A DNA stretch of 64,000 bases from Vreelandella maris (GTDB lineage Bacteria; Pseudomonadota; Gammaproteobacteria; Pseudomonadales; Halomonadaceae), in the NCBI RefSeq assembly GCF_013371085.1, contig NZ_JABWCV010000005.1, positions 124,001 through 188,000 on the forward strand, in the 5' to 3' direction. The notes under the pieces were generated by a model. It saw only the letters and a list, made by a program, of their open reading frames with translations. It did not search any database and was not told where the DNA came from. Of this stretch, positions 33,515-43,838 are shown piece by piece. The position numbers and the translations under genes are program-made. Numbering within the stretch: the first letter of the stretch is position 1; each line of letters starts with the position of its first letter.

Positions 33515-34768
33515 ATGCGCAAGGAACGTCTGATTGTCCCTACCCTGGCGATAATCGCCGTGGTATGGATGGCAGCGCAACTTCTCTCAAGCGTGCTCTT
33601 TGAGCGCAGCCTGCGTCAGGCGCTAGAAGATCTGGAAGCGCGGGGCGAATGGCGTGTCAACAGAACTGAGAGCCACCAGGGTTGGCTAAGTTCCCAAGGG
33701 CGGCTGATACTTTCACCGCTATTGGGTCGCCCCTGGCGGCTTGAACTGACCTATAGCGCTCGCCACGGCATTTTAAGCACGGATGTAGAAGGCACGGTAT
33801 TACCTCGCTTGGATATCGTGTTGCAGCAAGCAGTGGGGGAGGTTACCGCCCCTTCGGTGCCTCGTTGGCAGGGGCGTTATCACACCCTTAGCGGCCGCAG
33901 TGAACTACGCCTTGCCCTGGCACCTTTTGTCATTCAACAAAATGGTCGCGAGTTAGCCGTCCGTGGTGGTCGGCTGCGCCTCGAAGGCGTCTTTGGTGAT
34001 TGGCGCCTGCGTGGGTTATTAGATCAGCTAACACTGACCGATGGCTTGGCACAGCTTGCATTAGGCCCCACGGTGCTTGAAAGCCGCTACACCTATACCG
34101 ATGGTGCCTACCACTTTGCCCAGCGCGATCATCTGCATATTGAGACACTGACGCTTAGCTATCCCTCCTATGACATCCAACTGGCGCCACTCGATTTAAA
34201 TAGCTATATGGTGCTGGACGAAAGCGAACTACGCATTACAGGCGATTTAGAAGTGGGGGAGGTGATGGTTCCCTCAGAAGCGCCCGAAACGCCGTTGCTT
34301 AATGGACGAATAAAGATGGAGCTTTCGCGCATCAATGCCGATGCGGTTCGCCACGCCATTCGTCGTTTACGCCAGGAAGCCGCCTGGGGGGATGCCAGCC
34401 TGCCTATGGCTGAAGGGTTGCTGGCCCGCCTTGAGCCCGATTTTCGTAACATGCTCAGTGACTCGCCGCGCCTAGATGTGACCACGGTGGCGATCGACAG
34501 CCCACTGCTCGGCATTCGACTCGATGCGGATGGCGCGCTATTTTTTGATGCCCGTGAGTTGGATGAACTTAGCGTGGTGAATCTCGACGAAGAGGACGAG
34601 CAGGCGAAATGGCTGGAGCGTATTGATGGCGACTTCACCTGGTATGATGCGCCCACCGTTGCCGCGCTATGGTTAGGTTTGCCGCTCGGCACTCGTGAAC
34701 TGCAGTTTGATGTAGTGCGCGGTGTCTGGCGTGTTAATGGTCGCCCCATGCCCGAGCTATGGCCTTAA
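33515..34768 (+). CDS. DUF945 (YdgA-like) family protein
   Basis: 417 residues. An N-terminal membrane anchor (LIVPTLAIIAVVWMAAQLLSS) is followed by a long beta-rich exported region with FERSLRQALEDL, SSQGRLIL, and a C-terminal WYDAPTVAALWLGL segment. The pattern fits the DUF945/YdgA family of inner-membrane-anchored periplasmic proteins, some of which resemble AsmA-like lipid-transfer or structural proteins. Function is not established. ATG 33515 with GGAGGCAGC upstream is preferred to 33491. It stands alone between pgpA and lon. Confidence 0.7.
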   Translation: MRKERLIVPTLAIIAVVWMAAQLLSSVLFERSLRQALEDLEARGEWRVNRTESHQGWLSSQGRLILSPLLGRPWRLELTYSARHGILSTDVEGTVLPRLDIVLQQAVGEVTAPSVPRWQGRYHTLSGRSELRLALAPFVIQQNGRELAVRGGRLRLEGVFGDWRLRGLLDQLTLTDGLAQLALGPTVLESRYTYTDGAYHFAQRDHLHIETLTLSYPSYDIQLAPLDLNSYMVLDESELRITGDLEVGEVMVPSEAPETPLLNGRIKMELSRINADAVRHAIRRLRQEAAWGDASLPMAEGLLARLEPDFRNMLSDSPRLDVTTVAIDSPLLGIRLDADGALFFDARELDELSVVNLDEEDEQAKWLERIDGDFTWYDAPTVAALWLGLPLGTRELQFDVVRGVWRVNGRPMPELWP

Positions 34769-34861
34769 GTTTGGTACAAAAAGTCTTGGCTTTATCCACT
34801 CAGCTCCATGACGCTGCACCGGTCGCTAGTTACCGCTACCTCCCAAAAACAGGCCATAAGG

Positions 34862-34889
34862 GTTGAAGTTTTGGCGCACTGCCCGCATT
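34862..34889 (+). promoter_or_regulatory. Probable heat-shock (sigma-32) promoter of lon
   Basis: GTTGAAG (34862-34868) and CCCGCATT (34882-34889) separated by 13 bases match the CTTGAAA / CCCCATNT pattern of RpoH promoters. It lies about 55 bases before the lon start, and lon is a classic RpoH gene. Confidence 0.65.
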
Positions 34890-34943
34890 CCATGAACAAC
34901 GCAAGGCGGTTCTCACCGCCGGTATCGGTTCATTGGAGGACGC

Positions 34944-37424
34944 ATGAGCGACCAGGATTACGAACGCGATCACGAACACCTTGATTGGCAAGTTGACGAT
35001 GAAGCGTCAGCATCAACTACCGATGACGCAGGGAATACCGACCAGCAGGGCGGCGAAGAGTACCGCTCCGACGGCGAACGGGTAAATTCCCTAGTGCCCG
35101 CCAGCGACATGCTGCCTGAGCGCATTTATCTTCTTCCTATTCATAATCGTCCTTTTTTCCCCGCCCAGGTTCAGCCTCTGGTGGTTAACCGTGAGCGCTG
35201 GGAAGAGACCATGCGCCGCGTGGGTAATACACCGCATCACACCTTGGGCGTGGCGTTCGTGGGTGAGCAGGGCGTTACCTCTCTTGATCACGAAGGTTTT
35301 CCTGAGATTGGTACAGCGGTGAAGGTGCATAAACTCAAGGGCGAAGACGATCAGATCCAGTTTATCGCTCAGGGCTTGCAGCGCTTTAAAATTACCCGCT
35401 GGCTCTCCAAAGAGCCGCCTTATCTAGTGGAAGTTACCTACCCGAAAGAGCCGGTTGATGCGGAGAACGAAGAGACCCGCGCCTATGCCATGGCGATCAT
35501 CAACGGCATTAAAGAGCTGCTGCCGATCAACCCGCTGTACGGTGAAGAGCTCAAGCACTACCTCAACCGCTTTAGCCCGCACCAGCCGGGGCCGCTGACC
35601 GATTTTGCCGCCGCCATCACCTCCGCCAAAGGCCCTGAGCTGCAGGATGTGCTGGCCACGCTGTCGGTGGAAGAGCGGATGCAGAAAGTCCTGCCGTTGC
35701 TGCGTAAAGAGATTGATGTAGCGCTATTGCAGGGCGAGATCAGCGAGCAGGTCAACGCGCAAATGCAGGATCGCCAGCGCGAGTTCTTCCTGCGCGAACA
35801 GCTCAAGGTGATCCAGCGTGAGCTAGGCATTTCCAAAGACGATCGCGAAAACGATGTCGATACCTTTCGAGCGCGGCTGGAAGCACTGGTCGTGCCCGAG
35901 CGCGTGCAAGTACGTATTGATGATGAGCTGAATAAGCTTAGCGTGCTGGAAACCGGCTCACCGGAATATGGCACCACACGTAATTATCTCGACTGGCTAA
36001 CGTCGTTGCCCTGGGGCGTGACCAGCCAGGATCAGCTCGATCTACCCCATGCGCGGCAAGTACTTGATCGCGATCACGACGGTCTGAAAGACGTTAAAGA
36101 ACGCATTATTGAGTTTCTGGCCGAAGGTACTTTTAAGGGCGATGTCGGTGGTTCGATCGTCCTGCTGGTAGGCCCGCCAGGGGTGGGTAAAACCTCTATA
36201 GGCCGCTCAATTGCCGAAGCCTTAGGCCGTCAGTTTTACCGCTTTTCGGTTGGCGGTATGCGCGACGAGGCGGAAATTAAAGGCCATCGGCGCACCTATG
36301 TCGGTGCGATGCCCGGCAAGCTGGTGCAGGCGTTTAAAGAGGTCGAAGTCGAGAACCCGGTCATCATGCTCGACGAGATCGACAAGTTGGGGCAGTCTTT
36401 TCAGGGCGACCCCGCTTCAGCGCTGCTGGAAGTGCTTGATCCCGAGCAGAACGTCGATTTCCTTGATCACTATCTTGATGTGCGCATGGATCTCTCCAAG
36501 GTGCTGTTTATATGCACCGCTAATACGCTGGATTCGATTCCTGGGCCACTGCTTGATCGCATGGAGCAGATCCGCCTCTCTGGCTATATCGCCGAAGAGA
36601 AACTGGCGATTGCTAAGAATCACCTGTGGCTGAAGCTGCTTAAACGCGACAACCTGACGAAAAAGCGTATCAGTTTATCCGATGCGGCCTTAAAGCAAGT
36701 GATTGAAGGCTATGCCCGTGAAGCCGGTGTTCGCCAGCTTGAAAAGCAGCTGCATCGTATTGTGCGTAAATCGGCCGTCAAGCTGCTCGAAGAGGAGTCC
36801 GAAACGGTCAAAATATCGGTGAAGAATCTTGAAGAGTTCTTAGGCGCACCGATCTTCCGCAAGGAAAAAGTGCTCACAGGTGAAGGGGTAGTGACCGGCC
36901 TGGCGTGGACCTCCATGGGCGGGGCAACGCTGCCTATCGAAGCGGGCAAGGTACACTCGCTGGATCGTGGCTTTAAGCTGACCGGCAAGCTGGGTGAGGT
37001 GATGCAGGAGTCGGCCAACATCGCTTACAGCTATACCCTGGGCCACCTGCAGGAGTATGGTGCCGATGCCGACTTCTTTGACTCGGCATTTGTGCACTTA
37101 CACGTGCCCGAAGGAGCCACACCGAAAGATGGGCCTTCGGCCGGTGTCACCATGACCACTGCGCTGCTGTCACTAGCCAAGCACCATGCTATTGATCGGC
37201 CCCTGGCGATGACCGGCGAGCTAACCTTGACCGGCCAAGTACTGCCGGTTGGCGGTATTCGCGAGAAGGTGATTGCCGCGCGGCGCAGTGATATTTTCGA
37301 ATTGATCCTGCCCGAGGCCAATAAACGTGATTACGAAGAGTTGCCGGACTATCTGAAAGAGGGCATGACGGTGCACTTTGCCAAACGTTATCGCGATGTA
37401 GCCGATGTGGTGTTTGGCCGTTAA
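34944..37424 (+). CDS. lon: ATP-dependent protease Lon
   Basis: 826 residues: N-terminal substrate-binding domain (IYLLPIHNRPFFPAQVQPLVV), AAA+ module with Walker A GPPGVGKT (410-417) and Walker B VIMLDEIDKL, and the peptidase domain with Ser732 (KDGPSAGVTM) and Lys775 (GIREKVIAARR) forming the catalytic dyad. About 55 acidic, low-complexity residues precede the conserved part, making it longer than E. coli Lon (784); this may reflect salt adaptation. Lon degrades damaged and short-lived regulatory proteins in the cytoplasm. The second Lon type (LonB) is excluded by the long N-terminal domain. Confidence 0.97.
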   Translation: MSDQDYERDHEHLDWQVDDEASASTTDDAGNTDQQGGEEYRSDGERVNSLVPASDMLPERIYLLPIHNRPFFPAQVQPLVVNRERWEETMRRVGNTPHHTLGVAFVGEQGVTSLDHEGFPEIGTAVKVHKLKGEDDQIQFIAQGLQRFKITRWLSKEPPYLVEVTYPKEPVDAENEETRAYAMAIINGIKELLPINPLYGEELKHYLNRFSPHQPGPLTDFAAAITSAKGPELQDVLATLSVEERMQKVLPLLRKEIDVALLQGEISEQVNAQMQDRQREFFLREQLKVIQRELGISKDDRENDVDTFRARLEALVVPERVQVRIDDELNKLSVLETGSPEYGTTRNYLDWLTSLPWGVTSQDQLDLPHARQVLDRDHDGLKDVKERIIEFLAEGTFKGDVGGSIVLLVGPPGVGKTSIGRSIAEALGRQFYRFSVGGMRDEAEIKGHRRTYVGAMPGKLVQAFKEVEVENPVIMLDEIDKLGQSFQGDPASALLEVLDPEQNVDFLDHYLDVRMDLSKVLFICTANTLDSIPGPLLDRMEQIRLSGYIAEEKLAIAKNHLWLKLLKRDNLTKKRISLSDAALKQVIEGYAREAGVRQLEKQLHRIVRKSAVKLLEEESETVKISVKNLEEFLGAPIFRKEKVLTGEGVVTGLAWTSMGGATLPIEAGKVHSLDRGFKLTGKLGEVMQESANIAYSYTLGHLQEYGADADFFDSAFVHLHVPEGATPKDGPSAGVTMTTALLSLAKHHAIDRPLAMTGELTLTGQVLPVGGIREKVIAARRSDIFELILPEANKRDYEELPDYLKEGMTVHFAKRYRDVADVVFGR

Positions 37425-37482
37425 TTAACGCCTCGACACGCTGTCTGTGATCCATGCAGGTGAGTTAAAATAACCGTTAAGA

Positions 37483-37511
37483 GCGCCGTACTTAAGTACG
37501 GCGCTTTTTTT
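37483..37511 (+). terminator. Rho-independent terminator of lon
   Basis: GCGCCGTAC pairs with GTACGGCGC around TTAA and is followed by TTTTTTT. Confidence 0.95.
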
Positions 37512-37598
37512 ACATTTCTTCACTTTGTTTAAGCCCAACAATAGCGATAATAGCGGCTGATTTAATAAAATTAAGAACATCTAATTTTCGGAGCATTA

Positions 37599-39764
37599 AT
37601 GCGCAACAACCAGCCTGTGTCCCAACGTGAATACGTCCTGAGCGAAGAAACGGTGCTCATTTCCCGTTCCGATCTAAAAGGGAATGTCACCTACGCGAAC
37701 CCTACGTTTGTTGAGGTCAGTGGCTATAGCCGTGAAGAGTTAATCGGCGCTCCGCATAATCTCCTTCGTCACCCCGATATGCCAGAAGCGGCTTATGCGG
37801 ATTTCTGGAAAACGATTCAAGCCGGAGAAACCTGGCAAGGCGTGGTCAAAAACCGCCGCAAAAATGGCGATTACTATTGGGTACATGCCACCGTGGCGCC
37901 ATTGCGGGATGGAGAGCGAATCGCAGGCTATACCTCCGTTCGCCGCAAAGCCCCCGCCAATGCAGTGGCCAGGGCGGAAAAGGTTTACGCTGAAATTCGT
38001 GAAAAGGGCAAGTCCCGCCACTATAAGCTCGCCCAGGGCGCGCTACGTCGCAAAGGTTTAACCGGCATACTGACCCGGTTCCAGCTCACCAGCCTGAAAG
38101 CCAAGCTCACCAGCATGGTGGTGGCTTCGTTACTGCTTATAAGCCTTGCAGGAGGCATGGGGGTTTACGCCCTGGTGATGTCCGGTGAGCGACTGGAAAC
38201 ACTCAACCGCTCTGGGTTGGGTGAAGTGGCCACCTTACAGCACATCGAACGCTATATTGGGCAAACGGTCGAGACGCTGGAGCCGGTCGTACGTAATCCA
38301 CGCCAAGTGGATCTTGACGCCATTAACGCTGAAATTGGCGAATATACCCGCTCGTTGAATACGCTATGGCTTGATTACAATATCGATGACGTGGCTGAGA
38401 TTGAAGCAAACCAAGCATTCGATAGTGCGCTGACCATATGGGACGCCGGTGTGGAAAACACCCTGGTCGCTATTCAAGAAGGTAATGGGTTTGCGGCCTT
38501 TGAAGCTTTTAACGACATAGTGGTGCCGACGACGGAATCGCTGCGTGAGCTAAACAGCACCTTGGTCGAGCAAGTGCGCGCCGATGCTGAAACGTTGGTC
38601 TCTCAGGCGCAAAGCGGACGCCAACAGATGCTGGTAGCCCAGCTGACATTACTGGCCATTGGTTTTCTGGTCATGATTGGCCTGAGCGCGATGATACTGA
38701 AATCCGTGTTGCGCAGTTTATCGGGCGCGCGCTATATCACTTTTCAAATCGCCGCCGGCAATCTGGCTGCTCGAGGGCATCATCAAACCAACGATGAGTT
38801 GGGCGAGTTACTTTATTCGTTGGATACCATGCGTTTTAGCTTATCGAGCATTGTGGGTGATGTGGAAAGTCGCGTCTCGGTCGTCACCCCGGCAATCCAA
38901 CAGATCGCCGCTGAAAATGAAGAGCTCTCGTCGCGTACGGAGCAACAGGCATCGTCACTGCAGCAAACCGCTTCGAGTATGGAAGAGATGACCTCGACGG
39001 TTCAGCAGAATACCGAGAATGCCCGTCAGGCAACCGAACTGGCGGTACAGAACGCTGCCAGCACCAAAGATACCGGCCAGCAAATGCAGCAACTGGTGGA
39101 GCGCATGCAGCGTATTGCCCAGAGCGCTGAAAAAATGACCGAAATGATTAGCGTCATCGATGGCATTGCCTTCCAAACCAATATTCTGGCACTCAATGCC
39201 TCGGTTGAGGCCGCTCGTGCCGGTGAGCATGGCCGCGGCTTTGCCGTAGTCGCCAGCGAAGTACGTAATCTGGCTGGGCGGAGCGCGGATGCCGCCCAGG
39301 AAATCCGCAAGATGATTGACAGCACGACGCAAGAAGTAAGCGGGGGCCGCAGTGCCGTCGAGCAGGCGGAACGTGCGATAGAAGAGGTGTCTCAGCAGGT
39401 TAGTAGGGTCAGTGAACTGATGGCCGCGATCAGTACCGCTTCCACCGAACAGAGCAGTGGGATCGGCCAAATAAACACGGCGATTGCTGAAATGGACCAT
39501 GTGACTCAGCAGAATGCCTCTAAAGTTCAGACGATTGCGGCATCAGCCGACAATCTCTCCCTTGAGGCTCATGAGCTTGCCAACGTGGTGGACGCATTCC
39601 GTTTGGAAGGTGCCCAGGATGAGAACATCAACGAGGCGCGGGCGAAGTTGCAGCGTGCAACCCATGCCTTAAATAAAGCAACCCGCGGTTTGCCAGCTCC
39701 TTCCCAGCGACGTCCCCAATCCCTTTCAACACATCCCCATGCCGATCAGTGGGAAGCGTTCTAG
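37599..39764 (+). CDS. PAS-containing methyl-accepting chemotaxis protein (Aer-like)
   Basis: 721 residues. The N-terminal PAS domain ([55 protein letters not shown]) is cytoplasmic and of the FAD-binding Aer type. A membrane segment at about 170-195 leads to a four-helix periplasmic domain (about 200-345), a second membrane segment, a HAMP domain, and the signalling hairpin [20 protein letters not shown]. Aer in E. coli has one hydrophobic anchor and no periplasmic domain, so this receptor may combine energy taxis with sensing of an external ligand. CGGAG precedes the ATG. Confidence 0.88.
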   Translation: MRNNQPVSQREYVLSEETVLISRSDLKGNVTYANPTFVEVSGYSREELIGAPHNLLRHPDMPEAAYADFWKTIQAGETWQGVVKNRRKNGDYYWVHATVAPLRDGERIAGYTSVRRKAPANAVARAEKVYAEIREKGKSRHYKLAQGALRRKGLTGILTRFQLTSLKAKLTSMVVASLLLISLAGGMGVYALVMSGERLETLNRSGLGEVATLQHIERYIGQTVETLEPVVRNPRQVDLDAINAEIGEYTRSLNTLWLDYNIDDVAEIEANQAFDSALTIWDAGVENTLVAIQEGNGFAAFEAFNDIVVPTTESLRELNSTLVEQVRADAETLVSQAQSGRQQMLVAQLTLLAIGFLVMIGLSAMILKSVLRSLSGARYITFQIAAGNLAARGHHQTNDELGELLYSLDTMRFSLSSIVGDVESRVSVVTPAIQQIAAENEELSSRTEQQASSLQQTASSMEEMTSTVQQNTENARQATELAVQNAASTKDTGQQMQQLVERMQRIAQSAEKMTEMISVIDGIAFQTNILALNASVEAARAGEHGRGFAVVASEVRNLAGRSADAAQEIRKMIDSTTQEVSGGRSAVEQAERAIEEVSQQVSRVSELMAAISTASTEQSSGIGQINTAIAEMDHVTQQNASKVQTIAASADNLSLEAHELANVVDAFRLEGAQDENINEARAKLQRATHALNKATRGLPAPSQRRPQSLSTHPHADQWEAF

Positions 39765-40123
39765 TAGGCGGTATAAAAAATGCTGGGTCGCTGATTTTTA
39801 TCATTTCATTTAATGCCATGCCACCCTAAGCGGTGGCATGGTGTCTAATTGAAAAGCTTTAGCGCTAGGGAGCTACTCAGGCTAAAGATGGCGCTTTTCT
39901 CTCTACTTCGAGCCTCTACATTTAGCCTCTGTATCTAATCGCTGCATCTAGTCTCTGCGTGGCGCTCATGCCACAATCGAAGGCCGTTGATTATTCAGAC
40001 ATCCTTGCCCGCGGCCTTTCATGTTGTGGGCGAATAAAAATAGAGCGTTGTCTTTAAGCTTTTATCCAAGAAAGCTTTTGAGATAGTTATTAAAAGATAG
40101 ATATTAAGAGAGTAGAGGACGCC
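39765..40123. other. Intergenic region between the Aer-like receptor and ilvD
   Basis: Contains CCATGCCACC (39816-39825) paired with GGTGGCATGG (39832-39841), and a nested repeat in which GAAAAG and CTTTAGC (39851-39863) pair with GCTAAAG (39881-39887) and CTTTTC (39894-39899). Either could end the receptor transcript. From about 39905 to 39960 there are four degenerate 13-14-base units of the type CTCTGCATCTAG. The ilvD promoter should be in 39990-40110; a weak AGAGG ribosome site precedes ATG 40124. Confidence 0.5.
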
Positions 40124-41968
40124 ATGCCAGAGTATCGCTCACGTACCACCACCGCTGGTCGTAATATGGCCGGTGCCCGCGCCCTGTGGCGCGCCACCGG
40201 TATGCAGGACGGTGATTTTCAAAAGCCGATTATTGCCGTCGCCAACTCCTTCACCCAGTTTGTGCCGGGCCATGTTCACCTAAAGGACATGGGCCAGCTA
40301 GTGGCGAAGGAAATTGAGAAAGCGGGTGGCGTAGCGAAAGAGTTCAATACCATTGCGGTGGATGACGGCATCGCCATGGGACACGACGGTATGCTCTACT
40401 CGTTGCCTAGCCGTGACCTGATTGCCGACAGCGTCGAGTACATGTGCAACGCTCACTGTGCTGATGCGCTGGTATGTATCTCCAACTGCGACAAAATTAC
40501 CCCCGGGATGCTGATGGCCGCGCTGCGCCTGAATATTCCGGTGATATTCGTCTCTGGTGGCCCCATGGAAGCGGGCAAAACCAAGCTGCTGAATCATGGC
40601 CTTGATCTGGTCGACGCTATGGTAATGGCCGCCGATGACAGCGTTGACGATGAAACCCTCGCCGAAGTTGAGCGTAGCGCTTGCCCCACCTGCGGCAGCT
40701 GTTCAGGCATGTTCACCGCCAACTCGATGAACTGTTTAACGGAGGCGCTGGGCTTGGCGCTGCCGGGTAACGGCACCGTGCTGGCAACCCACTCAGATCG
40801 TCGTCGCCTGTTTGAAACTGCCGGTCATCGTATTGTCGAGCTGGCCAAACGCTATTACGAAGGCGATGAAGCGCACCTACTACCCCGTGCCATTGCTTCC
40901 AAGGCGGCGTTTAAAAATGCCATGACCCTGGATATCGCCATGGGCGGTTCCACCAATACCATCCTGCACTTCCTGGCTGCTGCCCAGGAAGCCGAGGTGG
41001 ACTTCACCATGGCGGATATCGACCGCCTTTCTCGTGAAGTGCCCCAGCTCTGCAAAGTAGCGCCCAACACCCAGAAATATCACATCGAAGATGTCCACCG
41101 TGCGGGCGGTATCATGGCGATCCTCGGCGAGCTGGATCGTGCACACGTACTGGATACCTCGGTGCCTACCGTGTATGGCGACAGCCTCAAGGCCGCGCTG
41201 GATGAGTGGGACATCATGCGTTCGCCCAGCGCCGAGGTGGTTGAGTTCTTTAAAGCGGGGCCGGGCGGTATTCCCACCCAGACCGCCTTTTCCCAAAGTG
41301 CCCGCTGGCCGAGCCTGGACGGCGACCGCGCTACCGGCTGTATCCGCGACCTGGAGCACGCCTTCTCCGAGCAGGGTGGCTTGGCCGTGCTGTATGGCAA
41401 TATCGCGCTGGATGGCTGCGTGGTGAAAACCGCCGGGGTCGACGAATCGATTCTGGTATTCGAAGGCCCCGCCCATGTGGTCGAGTCTCAGGATCAGGCG
41501 GTTGCCGATGTATTGGCGGATAAGGTGAAAGCGAGCGATGTCGTCGTAATCCGCTACGAGGGACCTAAAGGTGGCCCGGGCATGCAGGAGATGCTTTATC
41601 CCACTTCGTATCTTAAGTCTAAAGGGTTAGGCAAAGCCTGCGCACTGCTCACCGATGGTCGCTTCTCAGGCGGCACCTCTGGGCTTTCGATTGGTCATGT
41701 GTCGCCGGAAGCCGCAGCTGGGGGCGCCATTGGCTTAATCGAGCAGGGCGATATCATCCGTATTGATATTCCTAACCGGACGATCAACGTCAACCTGAGC
41801 GATGCGGAGCTGGCGGCTCGCCGCGAGGCGATGGAAGCAAAAGGCACTACGGCCTGGAAACCTGCCGAACAACGTCCTCGTAAGATAACGCCGGCGTTGA
41901 AAGCCTATGCACTGCTGGCGACCTCTGCCGATAAAGGGGCCGTTCGAGATCTCAGCAAACTTGACTGA
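40124..41968 (+). CDS. ilvD: Dihydroxy-acid dehydratase
   Basis: 614 residues, the full length for IlvD. Iron-sulfur cluster cysteines occur in [12 protein letters not shown] and [21 protein letters not shown], with the substrate region [21 protein letters not shown] near the end. It dehydrates dihydroxy acids in the last shared step of valine and isoleucine synthesis. No other ilv gene is adjacent. No leader peptide rich in branched-chain codons was evident upstream. Confidence 0.97.
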   Translation: MPEYRSRTTTAGRNMAGARALWRATGMQDGDFQKPIIAVANSFTQFVPGHVHLKDMGQLVAKEIEKAGGVAKEFNTIAVDDGIAMGHDGMLYSLPSRDLIADSVEYMCNAHCADALVCISNCDKITPGMLMAALRLNIPVIFVSGGPMEAGKTKLLNHGLDLVDAMVMAADDSVDDETLAEVERSACPTCGSCSGMFTANSMNCLTEALGLALPGNGTVLATHSDRRRLFETAGHRIVELAKRYYEGDEAHLLPRAIASKAAFKNAMTLDIAMGGSTNTILHFLAAAQEAEVDFTMADIDRLSREVPQLCKVAPNTQKYHIEDVHRAGGIMAILGELDRAHVLDTSVPTVYGDSLKAALDEWDIMRSPSAEVVEFFKAGPGGIPTQTAFSQSARWPSLDGDRATGCIRDLEHAFSEQGGLAVLYGNIALDGCVVKTAGVDESILVFEGPAHVVESQDQAVADVLADKVKASDVVVIRYEGPKGGPGMQEMLYPTSYLKSKGLGKACALLTDGRFSGGTSGLSIGHVSPEAAAGGAIGLIEQGDIIRIDIPNRTINVNLSDAELAARREAMEAKGTTAWKPAEQRPRKITPALKAYALLATSADKGAVRDLSKLD

Positions 41969-42024
41969 TACACCTAGCTGAAACGCGAAGTTGAAACACA
42001 CAATCAGCCCGAGTAAGGAATCAA

Positions 42025-43083
42025 ATGAAGGCGATTATAAACGTTGGATTAGTCGGCTATGGATTCGCTAGCCAAACCTTCCATGCACCGCTTATTCAGG
42101 CCACGGAGGGCCTGGATTTGGTGGCGGTATCCTCAAGCGATGCTGCTAAGGTGCAGGCTTCACTTCCTAGCGTAGAGGTGGAGGCCCAGGCGTTGGCGCT
42201 TTGCAAGCGCAGCGATATTGATCTGATTGTTATTCCGACACCCAACGACACACATTTTTCCCTTGCCAAGGCGGCGCTGTCGGCGGGCAAGCACGTGGTG
42301 GTCGATAAACCGTTCACGGTCACGCTGTCGGAAGGAAAGTTGCTCAGAAAGTTGGCGGATGAAAAAGAGTGTCTTTTGTCGGTATTTCACAATCGCCGTT
42401 GGGATAGCGATTTCTTAACAGTAAAAGCGTTGCTTGAAGCGGAGACGCTAGGGCGTACGGTGAATTTTGAATCACATTTTGACCGCTTTCGCCCTGAAGT
42501 ACGTGATCGCTGGCGCGAGAAAGCGACCCCCGGTGGTGGCATCTGGTACGACTTGGGCCCGCACCTGCTGGACCAAGCCTGCGAATTGTTTGGCATGCCT
42601 CAGGCCATTCTGCTTGAGTTGGGCACCTTGCGTGATGGCGCCAAGGCCGACGATGACTTCCTGGCCTTGCTCGATTATGAGGATTTCCGCGTTATGCTAG
42701 CCGCGGGCACGCTGGTCGCCGACCCCACTCCGCGCTTTCGGGTTCATGGCACCCAAGGTAGCTTCGTTAAATATGGCCTGGATCCTCAGGAGGACCGCTT
42801 AAAAGCAGGTGAAGTGCCTACCCCGCAGTGGGGCATCGATAGCCAGCCTGGCATCCTAACGCTGCGTGAAGGGGAGGGTGAAAACGCACCGCTCACTCGG
42901 AGCGAGTACCCAACGCTGCCGGGCGACTACCTGGCTTATTACCAGGGCATCGCCGCCGCTATCCGCGATAAAGCGCCGCTACCGGTAAGTGTCGACGACG
43001 CCCTGCGTTCGATGGCTCTGCTGGAAGCGGGGTTGGACAGCCATCGCCAGCGGCGCTGGATTACATTGAAAAATCATCATTAA
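42025..43083 (+). CDS. Gfo/Idh/MocA-family oxidoreductase (YdgJ-like)
   Basis: 352 residues. An N-terminal Rossmann fold with VGLVGYGFASQTFHAPLI, then HVVVDKPFTVTLSEGKLL (EKP-like lysine motif) and LLSVFHNRRWDSDFLTVKALL, and the C-terminal substrate domain with GGGIWYDLGPHLLDQA carrying the catalytic His. FHNRRWDSDF is shared with YdgJ/YhhX. These enzymes oxidise or reduce sugars or inositols with NAD(P); the substrate is unknown. Stands 56 bases after ilvD and may be read through from it, with AAGGAA before the ATG. Confidence 0.88.
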   Translation: MKAIINVGLVGYGFASQTFHAPLIQATEGLDLVAVSSSDAAKVQASLPSVEVEAQALALCKRSDIDLIVIPTPNDTHFSLAKAALSAGKHVVVDKPFTVTLSEGKLLRKLADEKECLLSVFHNRRWDSDFLTVKALLEAETLGRTVNFESHFDRFRPEVRDRWREKATPGGGIWYDLGPHLLDQACELFGMPQAILLELGTLRDGAKADDDFLALLDYEDFRVMLAAGTLVADPTPRFRVHGTQGSFVKYGLDPQEDRLKAGEVPTPQWGIDSQPGILTLREGEGENAPLTRSEYPTLPGDYLAYYQGIAAAIRDKAPLPVSVDDALRSMALLEAGLDSHRQRRWITLKNHH

Positions 43084-43119
43084 ATATGTAAGAGGTAACG
43101 ATTGAGAGCTAGAGCTGCC

Positions 43120-43761
43120 TCAAAGCAAATCCGTCGCACTATTGCGCTTCTCTTCACGCAGCCTGTCTCGCGCAATGTAAAGCGCGGCAATCGCACGGGC
43201 TTCGTGAAAATCCTCGCGCAATAGCAGTGAAGGGAGCTCCTCAATGGCGTGGGTTTCCACAATCAATGGCTCGGGCTCATCCCCTGGCAATCGCTTGGGA
43301 TAAAGATCCGTGGCAAGCAGCACCTGCATGCGGTGGCGCATATAGTTCGGCGCCAGGGAAAGCTCAACCAGCGGCTCGATGCGGTGCGCACCCACGCCAC
43401 ACTCCTCCATCAGCTCGCGATTGGCCGCCGTGATGATATCTTCACCGGGGTCGACCAGCCCTTTTGGCAAGGTGAGCACATAATCTTCAAACCCGGCGGC
43501 GTATTCGCGAATCAGCAGCACATGCTCCGGGTCAGGCATTGCTACCATCATCACCGCGCCTCGGTCCGCGCCGGTTAAACGTTCAAATTGGCGCTCTTCG
43601 CCATTGGAAAAACGCAGATCCAGTGACTCAATCTGGAATAAACGGCTTTGGGTAATCTGCTTGCGAGCAAGAATCTGTGGCTTTTGCTGGTAACCCGAGT
43701 GGTTAACGCTGCCATCTTCAGGGTGATTAAAGGTTGGGCGAGTAGGGGGGGACGTAGACAT
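43120..43761 (-). CDS. nudE: ADP-compounds hydrolase NudE (Nudix)
   Basis: About 213 residues. The Nudix box G-x5-E-x7-REU-x-EE-x-GU is complete in GLVDPGEDIITAANRELMEE followed by CGV. NudE hydrolyses ADP-ribose, NADH and diadenosine polyphosphates. ATG 43761 has GGAGG nine bases before it; the first ATG at 43767 has it only three bases before. An N-terminal tail of about 25 polar residues is longer than in E. coli. It diverges from yrfG, the same neighbourhood as in E. coli (nudE-yrfG-hslR-hslO). Confidence 0.9.
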   Translation of the reverse strand: MSTSPPTRPTFNHPEDGSVNHSGYQQKPQILARKQITQSRLFQIESLDLRFSNGEERQFERLTGADRGAVMMVAMPDPEHVLLIREYAAGFEDYVLTLPKGLVDPGEDIITAANRELMEECGVGAHRIEPLVELSLAPNYMRHRMQVLLATDLYPKRLPGDEPEPLIVETHAIEELPSLLLREDFHEARAIAALYIARDRLREEKRNSATDLL

Positions 43762-43838
43762 AAACATGTGCCTCCATGGCTGGTAAAAGGCGGTTAAGCT
43801 ACAATAGCACGCTTACTCCTAACGTGACTGGAGCGGCA

